This document shows, piece by piece, positions 1 through 6,103 of a stretch of DNA of 15,860 bases; within the stretch, counting starts at the first letter, position 1, and each line of letters starts with the position of its first letter. A model generated the notes under the pieces. It ran no database searches. It was not told the DNA's origin and was given only the letters and a program-made list of their open reading frames with translations. Source of the DNA: an uncultured Lachnospiraceae bacterium (GTDB lineage Bacteria; Bacillota_A; Clostridia; Lachnospirales; Lachnospiraceae); NCBI GenBank assembly GCA_910588595.1, contig CAJUQU010000066.1, positions 1 to 15,860 on the forward strand. The letters run 5' to 3'. Made by a program: the position numbers and the translations under genes.

Positions 1-10
1 TTATAAAAAA

Positions 11-931
11 ATGGAAGAAAAAAGTATATGGTTATCAAAGAAACATTGTACTAGTCAGCAATCAACTCAGAATAACGCAGTACAGGGCATCCAGGCTTCT
101 ACCCAGACCAGGAACGTACAGGAAGATCAGCCTTCTGCCCCGAGTGAACCTGTTTACCTGCAGAAAAATAACATCCCTACTAACATCCCTGATGAACAAG
201 TATCCAACCGCTATCCAACGAACAATGTCCCGCTTCTGCAGCTCAACGACCTGTGCAAACGATATCCGGGAATGGGCACCTATATGTCTGTCTTCCATAT
301 GAATCTGATCATACCAAGAGGGCGGATCATCGGTCTATTGGGTCCAAATGGATGCGGGAAAACAACCCTGATCAAGATGATCAACGGTCTTCTTTCACCT
401 ACGTGCGGCAATGTGCTGATCAACGGTATGGAGCCATGCCCTGCAACCAAAAAGGTCGTCTCCTACCTGCCTGAGCGCACCTACCTGGACAACAGTATGA
501 AAGTCTCACAGATGGTATCATACTTTGCAGATTTTTATGAAGACTTCTCGACTGAGAAAGCTTATAGTATGCTGGGGGCACTTGGCATCAGCAGCGATGC
601 GCGCCTAAAGACTCTCTCCAAAGGAACTAAGGAGAAAGTACAGCTGATCCTGGTCATGAGCAGACAGGCAGACCTGTATATCCTCGACGAGCCGATCGCC
701 GGTGTCGATCCCGCCGCAAGAGATTACATTCTGCGCACGATCATCACCAATTACAATCCAAGCTCAACTATTATATTGTCGACTCACTTGATATCTGACA
801 TAGAAAATGTATTAGACGATGTGATCTTTATGAAAAACGGATCCCTTATGCTGTATACATCTGTTGACTCGATCAGAAGCCAGATGGGCAAATCCGTAGA
901 TACTTACTTCAGGGAGGTGTACGCATGTTAG
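11..931 (+). CDS. ABC transporter ATP-binding protein with long polar N-terminal extension
   Basis: ATPase subunit of an ABC exporter that powers the permease encoded directly after it; the substrate is unknown. The nucleotide-binding domain begins near residue 75. Walker A is GPNGCGKT (111-118), the signature is the variant LSKGT (202-206), Walker B is LYILDEP (222-228) followed by the D-loop GVDP, and the H-loop is STH (257-259). The Q-loop position reads YLPE rather than ending in Gln, as in YtrB-like exporters that often sit beside GntR regulators; no such regulator is in view. Residues 1-74 are rich in Gln, Asn, Ser, Thr and Pro, look disordered, and match no domain I know. The ATG at 11 has no visible ribosome binding site, and the frame is open to the window edge, so the true start may lie upstream. 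The stop overlaps the permease start by 7 nt, indicating translational coupling. Family confidence is high; transported substrate unknown. Confidence 0.9.
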   Translation: MEEKSIWLSKKHCTSQQSTQNNAVQGIQASTQTRNVQEDQPSAPSEPVYLQKNNIPTNIPDEQVSNRYPTNNVPLLQLNDLCKRYPGMGTYMSVFHMNLIIPRGRIIGLLGPNGCGKTTLIKMINGLLSPTCGNVLINGMEPCPATKKVVSYLPERTYLDNSMKVSQMVSYFADFYEDFSTEKAYSMLGALGISSDARLKTLSKGTKEKVQLILVMSRQADLYILDEPIAGVDPAARDYILRTIITNYNPSSTIILSTHLISDIENVLDDVIFMKNGSLMLYTSVDSIRSQMGKSVDTYFREVYAC

Positions 932-1782
932 GAAAACTATTAAAATACGAATGGAAGGGACTACGTTCCCCACTTTTGATCATGTTGATCGTGCTCGGGG
1001 CAACGACTGCACTGACTTGCGGTGTCATTCTGACCATCAACCCCAAATACGACGATGTGATCGCATGGTACTCGATGATGGCACTGATCCTTTCGATTTT
1101 TTTGTACTACTTTGGGCTCATCGGCTGCACACTCGGAACAATGTTGATCATCGCCATACGGTTTTATAAGACCTGCTATACCGATCAGGGCTATCTGACA
1201 CACACGCTCCCTGCAACCACGAGACAGATCCTGAATGCCAAGATCATGGCTTCCATTCTGATCTATCTGATAATGCTGGTTGCGATCGCCGGCACGATAT
1301 TTGTTATTTTTCAAGTTGCGATACACCATATATTCTCGCTGATCCCTGGCGAATATGATGAACTGCGCAGGGCATTTTCGAGAGAATTCTCATCGATTCT
1401 CTATGAATTTGAGGATGAACTTGGCATCAGTTTTGGCGGATATATTGCATATCTGGTGATTTATTTCATCATCGCACTCATCTCAAATATTGTGACCGTA
1501 CTCGGCTGTGTTTCCTTAGGACAGCTGTTCGCAAAACACCGCATCATCGGTGCGATCGCTGCATACTTTGGCGTACATTTTATCATGCAGATCATTGGTT
1601 ATATGTGTTCCTTACCCATGTACACCAAAATGCTCATGGCAGATTCTTACGCCAGCGACCTCACCGCTTTTGGGATCATGTCGCCAACCATGAACCTGAC
1701 GCTGCTTACAACTGTCATCCTGGCAGTGATCATGTACTTTGTCAACCTGCATATGATGACCAAGAAACTAAATCTCGAATAA
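925..1782 (+). CDS. ABC-2 type transporter permease subunit
   Basis: Integral membrane partner of the preceding ATPase. The 285 residues contain about six hydrophobic segments (approximately 18-39, 48-78, 107-131, 171-196, 205-227, 258-278) with a hydrophilic, acidic stretch between the third and fourth (about 140-168). This fits the ABC-2/YtrC-like permease architecture. The motif LTHTLPATTRQIL (about 92-104), a cytoplasmic loop between hydrophobic segments, is typical of these small two-component exporters. The start is fixed by the strong site AGGGAGGTG seven to eight nt upstream, inside the end of the ATPase gene, and the two frames overlap by 7 nt. The pair probably forms a simple exporter of a peptide, lipid or antibiotic, but nothing here shows the cargo. 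A strong hairpin terminator follows about 35 nt after the stop. Confidence 0.85.
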   Translation: MLGKLLKYEWKGLRSPLLIMLIVLGATTALTCGVILTINPKYDDVIAWYSMMALILSIFLYYFGLIGCTLGTMLIIAIRFYKTCYTDQGYLTHTLPATTRQILNAKIMASILIYLIMLVAIAGTIFVIFQVAIHHIFSLIPGEYDELRRAFSREFSSILYEFEDELGISFGGYIAYLVIYFIIALISNIVTVLGCVSLGQLFAKHRIIGAIAAYFGVHFIMQIIGYMCSLPMYTKMLMADSYASDLTAFGIMSPTMNLTLLTTVILAVIMYFVNLHMMTKKLNLE

Positions 1783-1816
1783 ACAGCATCAGGGCATCTA
1801 TGCATGGTCAAGTAAA

Positions 1817-1855
1817 AACCGCGCAGGTCTTTGGACCTGCGCGGTTATATTTTTC
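1817..1855. terminator. Bidirectional rho-independent terminator between converging genes
   Basis: A perfect 13-bp stem (1817-1829 with 1834-1846) with a 4-nt loop, rich in GC. It is followed on the plus strand by a T-rich tract (1847-1855) and preceded by an A-run (1814-1818) that gives a U-run on the minus strand. It therefore ends both the ABC operon and the murI-side operon. The right arm overlaps two bases of the murI stop codon, so murI translation runs right up to the terminator. Confidence 0.9.
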
Positions 1856-2672
1856 TCATATTCTCCAATCTCTCATGCAATCGCCTGATCGTATCTAGTT
1901 TTGCTTTATCTGTTATCTCCCGCCCTGACTCAAAATATCTGACACGAATGTCATTTTTCTGCATATCCCAATCTGTTTCGGCGGTTGTGAGCGGATCCAG
2001 AAGCGCATGTCTTGCATCCAACACCCTCATCAGCTGACGCACTGTCCCAAGACTGCCATCGATCATATGTACCTGCTGCGGGATCAGATCCCGAAACGTA
2101 TCCTTGAAATAATTGAAATGGGTACAGCCCAGCACAAGCTCTCCATATCTGTCAAGCGCATACCCGGACAGCTTCTCCTTAAGATACGCAGTCACTCTGT
2201 CCGACACAAACTCACCGCGTTCTGCAAACTCAACAAGTCCTGGCAGCTCTAACAGGTCCACTAAATGTTCATCATCAACGCGCTCCACAAGCTTTCTAAG
2301 CTTTTTCTCGTGCGCCGTGAGCGGCGTTGCGACCACCAGAACCCGTTTTCCCCCACTCTCCGCCACTGCCGGCTTCACTGCCGGTTCGATCCCTATAATG
2401 GGCACCGATCCATACCTGCTGCGCATCAGATCTGCAGCCACTGCAGTCGCAGTATTGCACGCGATCACAACTGCCTTGCAGTCATGCTGTACCATGAAGC
2501 GAATGACTTCATCCACATAGGACACGACCTGTTCCCTTGTCTTGATGCCATACGGAACATGATCTGTATCTGCATAAAATATATAGTTCTCATGCGGCAT
2601 CAGCGCCATCGCCTGGTGCAGGATCGTCATGCCGCCAATACCCGAATCAAATATGCCAATGTTCATTTTCAT
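1845..2672 (-). CDS. murI: Glutamate racemase
   Basis: Cofactor-independent racemase converting L-glutamate to D-glutamate for the peptidoglycan stem peptide; cytoplasmic. The 275 residues are close to the usual family length of about 265. The N-terminal signature FDSGIGG (8-14) supplies the conserved Asp and Ser. The two catalytic cysteines are in ACNTATA (Cys72) and GCTHF (Cys183, with Thr184 and His185). The motif IGIEPAVKPA (93-102) is also typical of MurI and argues against aspartate racemase. The ATG at 2672 has a modest upstream GGGGA; a second in-frame ATG two codons later is possible. A consensus-like promoter lies about 180 nt upstream with a dyad over its -35 box, so murI can be transcribed independently of the genes before it. 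The gene ends in the shared bidirectional terminator. Confidence 0.95.
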   Translation of the reverse strand: MKMNIGIFDSGIGGMTILHQAMALMPHENYIFYADTDHVPYGIKTREQVVSYVDEVIRFMVQHDCKAVVIACNTATAVAADLMRSRYGSVPIIGIEPAVKPAVAESGGKRVLVVATPLTAHEKKLRKLVERVDDEHLVDLLELPGLVEFAERGEFVSDRVTAYLKEKLSGYALDRYGELVLGCTHFNYFKDTFRDLIPQQVHMIDGSLGTVRQLMRVLDARHALLDPLTTAETDWDMQKNDIRVRYFESGREITDKAKLDTIRRLHERLENMRKI

Positions 2673-2742
2673 CTTCTAATCCCCAAGGAACTGCCCAGTG
2701 CTCCATCCAGACAGAAATAAATGCTCTGATACGCATAAAATA

Positions 2743-2768
2743 CCCGCAAATCCCTGTAGACTTGCGGG
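2743..2768 (-). terminator. Leader hairpin upstream of murI, possible weak terminator or attenuator
   Basis: Stem CCCGCAA/TTGCGGG (2743-2749 with 2762-2768), loop 12 nt. On the minus strand it is followed by TATTTTAT, a poor U-tract, so it could end transcripts from the amidohydrolase side or attenuate murI. Its position inside the predicted murI leader, about 70 nt before the start codon, leaves its role open. Confidence 0.4.
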
Positions 2769-2858
2769 CGTTATTGAGAGAGCGAATAGCGAGACAAGCT
2801 CGCATACGATGTAAGCTATATCAATTTGTGCAATATTTCATACCGCACTTGTTTTCTA

Positions 2859-2887
2859 ATTATACAACATATTTATTTGTTTGAAAA
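2859..2887 (-). promoter_or_regulatory. Predicted sigma-A promoter for murI
   Basis: On the minus strand, TATAAT (2864 to 2859) is a perfect -10 box. Exactly 17 bp upstream is TTTTCA (2887 to 2882), which matches the -35 consensus at four of six positions. Predicted transcription start is near 2852, giving a leader of about 180 nt before murI. Confidence 0.6.
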
Positions 2888-2915
2888 GTGATTTTTAGTC
2901 TATTTTCACTTTTCA
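2882..2915. promoter_or_regulatory. 10-bp inverted repeat overlapping the murI -35 box
   Basis: TGAAAAGTGA (2882-2891) and its exact reverse complement TCACTTTTCA (2906-2915) are separated by 14 bp. The half nearer murI contains the predicted -35 hexamer. Centre-to-centre spacing of the halves is 24 bp. This geometry fits an operator for a dimeric regulator; the regulator is unknown. It lacks a downstream U-tract, so a terminator is less likely. Confidence 0.45.
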
Positions 2916-2977
2916 TCATTTTCACCATATTTTATTATTAAACACATATAAATTTATGCACTACGTTCTGCACAATA

Positions 2978-4216
2978 TCAAAAGGCTTCGTCCTCCCTAT
3001 ACACGATCTGCCCGTCGATAATGGTCATCAGCGTATTCGTGAATACTTCCATGGGATTTCCGTCAAAGACAGCGATGTCTGCATCCTTTCCCGGCTCTAT
3101 GCTGCCGATCCGGTCCGACACGCCGCAGATCTTGGCAGCATTTGTAGTCATCGCCTTAAATCCATCCTCCAACGACAGCCCGTGTTTTACACTCAGTCCC
3201 ACACATAACGGCAGCGACTGGATCAGCGATACCGGATGGTCTGTCGTGATCGATACCATCACGCCAGCTTTTGCGAGTATTCCTGCTGTCTTAAACGCCA
3301 CATTCTGCACTTCGATCTTGTTGCGGGAAGCCAGATCGGGTCCGACGATCGCAGGAAACCCGGACGCAGCGATCTCCTCAGCGACGAGATGTCCCTCGCT
3401 GCAGTGATCAAGCGTCATATCGAGACCAAATTCTCTGGCGATCCGGATCGCTGTAAAGATGTCGTCCACACGGTGTACATGCGCCTTTAGCGGGATCTCC
3501 CTCGCAAACACGGGACGCCAGGCCTCATAGTGAAGATTGTAGTCCGCACCGTTCTGTTTGCTCTTCTCAAGATATGACCGCGCATTCACCAGCTCTTCGC
3601 GGAGCAATCCGGCGATCGCCATACGGGTTACTGGCGATGTGTTCATGCCGGCATAATTTACTTTCGGATTTTCACCAAAGGCAATTTTCATGGCGGAAGG
3701 AAATTTTAAGACCAGATCATCGATCCGCCTTCCACTTGTCTTTACAACAGCAAACTGGCCACCGACAACGTTTGCGCTGCCGGGACCAATGTTCGCACAG
3801 GTAATACCAGCTCTCACTGCGTCAGCAAAGGCTGCATCCATCGTATTGATCGCATCGATGGCGCGGAGCATCGGGGTGACGGGATGAACTGTCTCATTGC
3901 AGTCATCGCCCTCCTGCCCCTTCTTCTCCTCGGTGATGCCCATATGACAATGCGCCTCTATAAGCCCTGGCATTACCAGATGATGGTTCACATCTATTTT
4001 CATGCAGTCCGCAGATTCAGGAACTTCAATCTCAGGAGATACTTCAAGGATCTTTCCATCCTTGATCAGTATGCTGCCCTCAATGATCTCTGTGTGATAC
4101 TGTTCTCGAATCGTGTCACTCATACTGCGGATTGCCGCATTTTCCAACAAAAGCATTTCTGTAAAAACGATAGTATGATCTACCGCGACGGTGTTTACCG
4201 CAGCAAGATTTACCAT
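2978..4216 (-). CDS. Amidohydrolase family protein (imidazolonepropionase-related)
   Basis: Cytoplasmic metal-dependent hydrolase of the amidohydrolase superfamily; the exact substrate cannot be told. The order of features fits: a small N-terminal beta domain ending in VMPGLIEAHCHMG, with metal-ligand pair His89 and His91; His246 and His248 in KAHVHR; His271 in LDHCSEGH; and the catalytic Asp326 in ITTDHPV. The C-terminal strand IGSIEPGKDADIAVFDGNP returns to the beta domain and is typical of the imidazolonepropionase-like group. No lysine that would be carboxylated to bridge two metals is obvious, which slightly favours a mononuclear site. The start at 4216 is supported by AGGAAAGG just upstream; a Met at residue 21 lacks such a site. 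The gene begins 11 nt after the SpoIIQ-like gene ends, so the two are probably co-translated. Confidence 0.88.
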   Translation of the reverse strand: MVNLAAVNTVAVDHTIVFTEMLLLENAAIRSMSDTIREQYHTEIIEGSILIKDGKILEVSPEIEVPESADCMKIDVNHHLVMPGLIEAHCHMGITEEKKGQEGDDCNETVHPVTPMLRAIDAINTMDAAFADAVRAGITCANIGPGSANVVGGQFAVVKTSGRRIDDLVLKFPSAMKIAFGENPKVNYAGMNTSPVTRMAIAGLLREELVNARSYLEKSKQNGADYNLHYEAWRPVFAREIPLKAHVHRVDDIFTAIRIAREFGLDMTLDHCSEGHLVAEEIAASGFPAIVGPDLASRNKIEVQNVAFKTAGILAKAGVMVSITTDHPVSLIQSLPLCVGLSVKHGLSLEDGFKAMTTNAAKICGVSDRIGSIEPGKDADIAVFDGNPMEVFTNTLMTIIDGQIVYREDEAF

Positions 4217-4227
4217 GCCTTTCCTAT

Positions 4228-5130
4228 TTATTGATTTTGACCGACAGATCTGTGTAATGGATCGACTGGTTTTCCGTCTTTTGTAAGCTTATAATAAATA
4301 TTTGCGCCCTCTTCAGTGTAATAGATCGTCGGCTTTGCGACCTTTCCGACAATATCGCCAGCCGAAACCCTGTCCCCTGCTTTCACGCTGATGTCACCGA
4401 GCTGCCCATAGGTGAGCATATATCCGTTCCCCAAATCAAAGCGGATCGTGTTTCCAGTCTGCGAGTCATAGTACACATCCGAGACAATACCATCTGCTGC
4501 TGCTGTGATATCCTGCCCTTCACTGGCTGAAACAACGAGCGCCGGATTGTAACGATACTGCTGCATTGTGGAGTGATACACAGCCTTATCCATACTGTAA
4601 TCCAGCAATACATTCCCAATGATCGGGAGCGCAAGTGAATCCTCCTCAGTAAAATTCAGAGGTGTGTCAGCTATGATCTCCGATTCCTGTCCCTGTTCCT
4701 GCCCATCCATGAACACAGCTGCCTTGTCTGTGCCCGCTTTCGCATTATCCTGTCTGGTATTCTCAACCTGCCCGGAGTTTACCTCCGTAAAAGACGGATC
4801 GACATCCATGTCATTATTGTCACTCAGATCATAAATATCTGGATCGACAAATCTGGTGTCTATCTGTGGATTTTTTGTGGATTCCGCATTAGACTCTGCT
4901 TTACCCGACACAAATCTGGTATCCGCCAGACCAGTATCGCCTTCCTCCGCTGTAATGTTTTCCTGTTCCATTCTCGCAAAATCTATACGATTTTCTTCTT
5001 TTTTCTTTTCGTCCTGCGATGACATATACACACCTGCAAGAGTAAGTGCCGACAGCACAAATACCGATGCTGCTATGATGCTGATCTTCTCCTTCTGCAA
5101 GGCAGGACGCTTGTTATTTCGTCTGTTCAT
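4228..5130 (-). CDS. spoIIQ: SpoIIQ-like membrane-anchored LytM/M23 protein, metal site lost
   Basis: Likely forespore membrane protein of the engulfment/channel complex (SpoIIQ type), with one N-terminal transmembrane segment (about residues 15-35) and an outward LytM domain at the C-terminus (about 170-295 of 300). The core GNVLLDYSMDKAVY and the hairpin ITAAADGIVSDVYYD are typical of this group. All four zinc ligands of active M23 peptidases are absent: the HxxxD motif is replaced around ALVVSASEGQDI, and the later HxH position reads IYYKL. It is therefore probably structural, as in Bacillus subtilis SpoIIQ. The linker (residues 45-165) is acidic and disordered, and carries a short repeat DTRFV twice. 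The ATG at 5130 is chosen because GGAGGG lies at good distance; the 45 extra codons upstream lack one and have odd composition. It follows the SpoIID-like gene, a classical neighbour. Confidence 0.78.
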   Translation of the reverse strand: MNRRNNKRPALQKEKISIIAASVFVLSALTLAGVYMSSQDEKKKEENRIDFARMEQENITAEEGDTGLADTRFVSGKAESNAESTKNPQIDTRFVDPDIYDLSDNNDMDVDPSFTEVNSGQVENTRQDNAKAGTDKAAVFMDGQEQGQESEIIADTPLNFTEEDSLALPIIGNVLLDYSMDKAVYHSTMQQYRYNPALVVSASEGQDITAAADGIVSDVYYDSQTGNTIRFDLGNGYMLTYGQLGDISVKAGDRVSAGDIVGKVAKPTIYYTEEGANIYYKLTKDGKPVDPLHRSVGQNQ

Positions 5131-5147
5131 CCTTTCCCTCCATTTCC

Positions 5148-5228
5148 GGCAAGCCCTTTGCCTAAGGAACCTTTCGCCACAATGTACCTGCGCCTCTGCG
5201 GGCGTATGTCCATCATAACCGGTTCCTT
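5148..5228 (-). other. Structured leader between spoIID-like and spoIIQ-like genes
   Basis: The 139-nt gap contains an 8-bp inverted repeat AAGGAACC/GGTTCCTT (5164-5171 with 5221-5228) enclosing a small hairpin CGCC/GGCG (5191-5204). Next to it is a further stem GGCAA/TTGCC (5148-5162) close to the spoIIQ-like ribosome binding site. No U-tract follows, so a terminator is unlikely. No promoter here is convincing; a sigma-F promoter would be expected if the gene is regulated as in Bacillus. Confidence 0.35.
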
Positions 5229-5269
5229 TACCATAGCATTGACTCGTTGGAGGGTTTTTATTCATGGAT

Positions 5270-5989
5270 TTACTCGTAAATAATTACCCTGATATCCCCA
5301 TAAAAATACTTTAATATCTCATAAAATCCCATACCTGAAACCGCCATCTCATACGCAAAATTGAGTGAAAATCCGACTCCGTTTCCCGCCTCCCCCACAA
5401 GCATACCTGACGGTGTGGTGGTAAAAAAAGGAGCCGTCATTACCTTTCCATCTCTTGTAATCACAGCTCCCTTTGTGGCATCTACTGCCTGCCCTATCTC
5501 ATTAAATCGATTATCCCTGCCGCCAAACGGCAATGAATCCATGTTTGAAAACACTTTCGTGTAAACAGTGTCTGTCTGGATGATCCTGTAGAAATCTCCC
5601 GCCCCGAACTGCATTGTATCATAGTCAAGCACCTCAGGCCACTGCTCAGCCTCCCATGCGGATACGATACAGCTGCGGCACACGATCGCAAGCGCCTTTA
5701 GATACTCCTGTTCGGGATCATACACTTGATCCATCTTGACGATGTAATCCTCAGAACTGGTGAATTCGGTATCCTCTGGTATCACACTGTACATCAGAAA
5801 CCCTGTCAGCGTTTCCGGCTTATAATAAAATGTACCATTGTCTTCCTTTACCGAGATCTCAAAGCTTTCATCTATGACACTTGTGTCATCCTCCTGTTCT
5901 TTCTGGTTATGCTTATCCGGCTTGATCAACAGCATTCCGATCAGAGGTACACACACAATAAAGGCTATGACTCCTGTCAGTTTTCTCAC
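5270..5989 (-). CDS. spoIID: Compact, divergent SpoIID-like protein
   Basis: Resembles SpoIID, the membrane-anchored lytic transglycosylase that degrades peptidoglycan during forespore engulfment. One transmembrane segment (about 4-22), then a disordered acidic linker, then SpoIID-like blocks: YLKALAIVCRS (96-106, matching the family EALKAQAVAARTY block), AVDATKGAVITRDGKVMTAP (168-187), and GNGVGFSLNFAYEMAVSG (202-219, matching the family GHGVGMSQYGA block). At 239 residues it is about 100 shorter than Bacillus SpoIID; the missing part lies between SGM (194-196) and GNGVG. The family His in GHGVG is Asn, and the usual catalytic EMP reads VIPED, so the Glu is lost or shifted to Glu72. Start is GTG with AGGTGAT upstream. 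An inactive or altered enzyme is possible. The adjacent SpoIIQ-like gene supports the assignment. Confidence 0.72.
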   Translation of the reverse strand: MRKLTGVIAFIVCVPLIGMLLIKPDKHNQKEQEDDTSVIDESFEISVKEDNGTFYYKPETLTGFLMYSVIPEDTEFTSSEDYIVKMDQVYDPEQEYLKALAIVCRSCIVSAWEAEQWPEVLDYDTMQFGAGDFYRIIQTDTVYTKVFSNMDSLPFGGRDNRFNEIGQAVDATKGAVITRDGKVMTAPFFTTTPSGMLVGEAGNGVGFSLNFAYEMAVSGMGFYEILKYFYGDIRVIIYE

Positions 5990-6024
5990 GGACAGATCAC
6001 CTACTACACATTTACAGTTGCTAT

Positions 6025-6053
6025 ATTTTATGCACTTTTCCCGATGCTATACC
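6025..6053 (-). promoter_or_regulatory. Possible sigma-E promoter for spoIID-like gene
   Basis: On the minus strand CATAAAAT (6032 to 6025) matches seven of eight positions of the sigma-E -10 consensus CATACAMT. A weak -35 candidate GGTATA (6053 to 6048) lies 15 bp upstream. The predicted start near 6018 gives a roughly 29-nt leader that includes the ribosome binding site. In Bacillus, spoIID is sigma-E dependent, which agrees. A sigma-A reading (TAAAAT) has no acceptable -35. Confidence 0.42.
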
Positions 6054-6103
6054 TTGTACCATATCAGGGATCGCCCAGAAACAGCGTGCGCAGGCTGCAC
6101 ATA

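Larger units (their letters stand above)
2673..2977. other. 305-bp intergenic region upstream of murI: promoter, dyad and leader hairpins
   Basis: No convincing gene. From the amidohydrolase end toward murI (minus-strand direction) it holds an AT-rich stretch, a 10-bp inverted repeat, a sigma-A-like promoter, then a roughly 180-nt leader with two hairpins. The smaller hairpin has stem GCGAG/CTCGC (2789-2793 with 2799-2803). The larger is listed separately. No strong terminator is seen directly after the amidohydrolase, so read-through into murI is possible. Confidence 0.7.

Noticed and set aside
2647..2805. A 52-codon open frame on the minus strand through the murI leader, overlapping the murI start.
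   Set aside because: No ribosome binding site before its ATG, it runs through the hairpin, and its predicted residues look like translated non-coding repeat. Treated as leader, not gene.
2882..2915. The inverted repeat as a terminator for the amidohydrolase.
   Set aside because: No U-tract after the second arm on the minus strand, long 14-nt loop, and direct overlap with a well-spaced promoter.
5131..5265. 45-codon N-terminal extension of the SpoIIQ-like gene.
   Set aside because: The upstream ATG lacks a ribosome binding site, the sequence has unusual composition before the signal-anchor, and the ATG at 5130 has an excellent GGAGGG.
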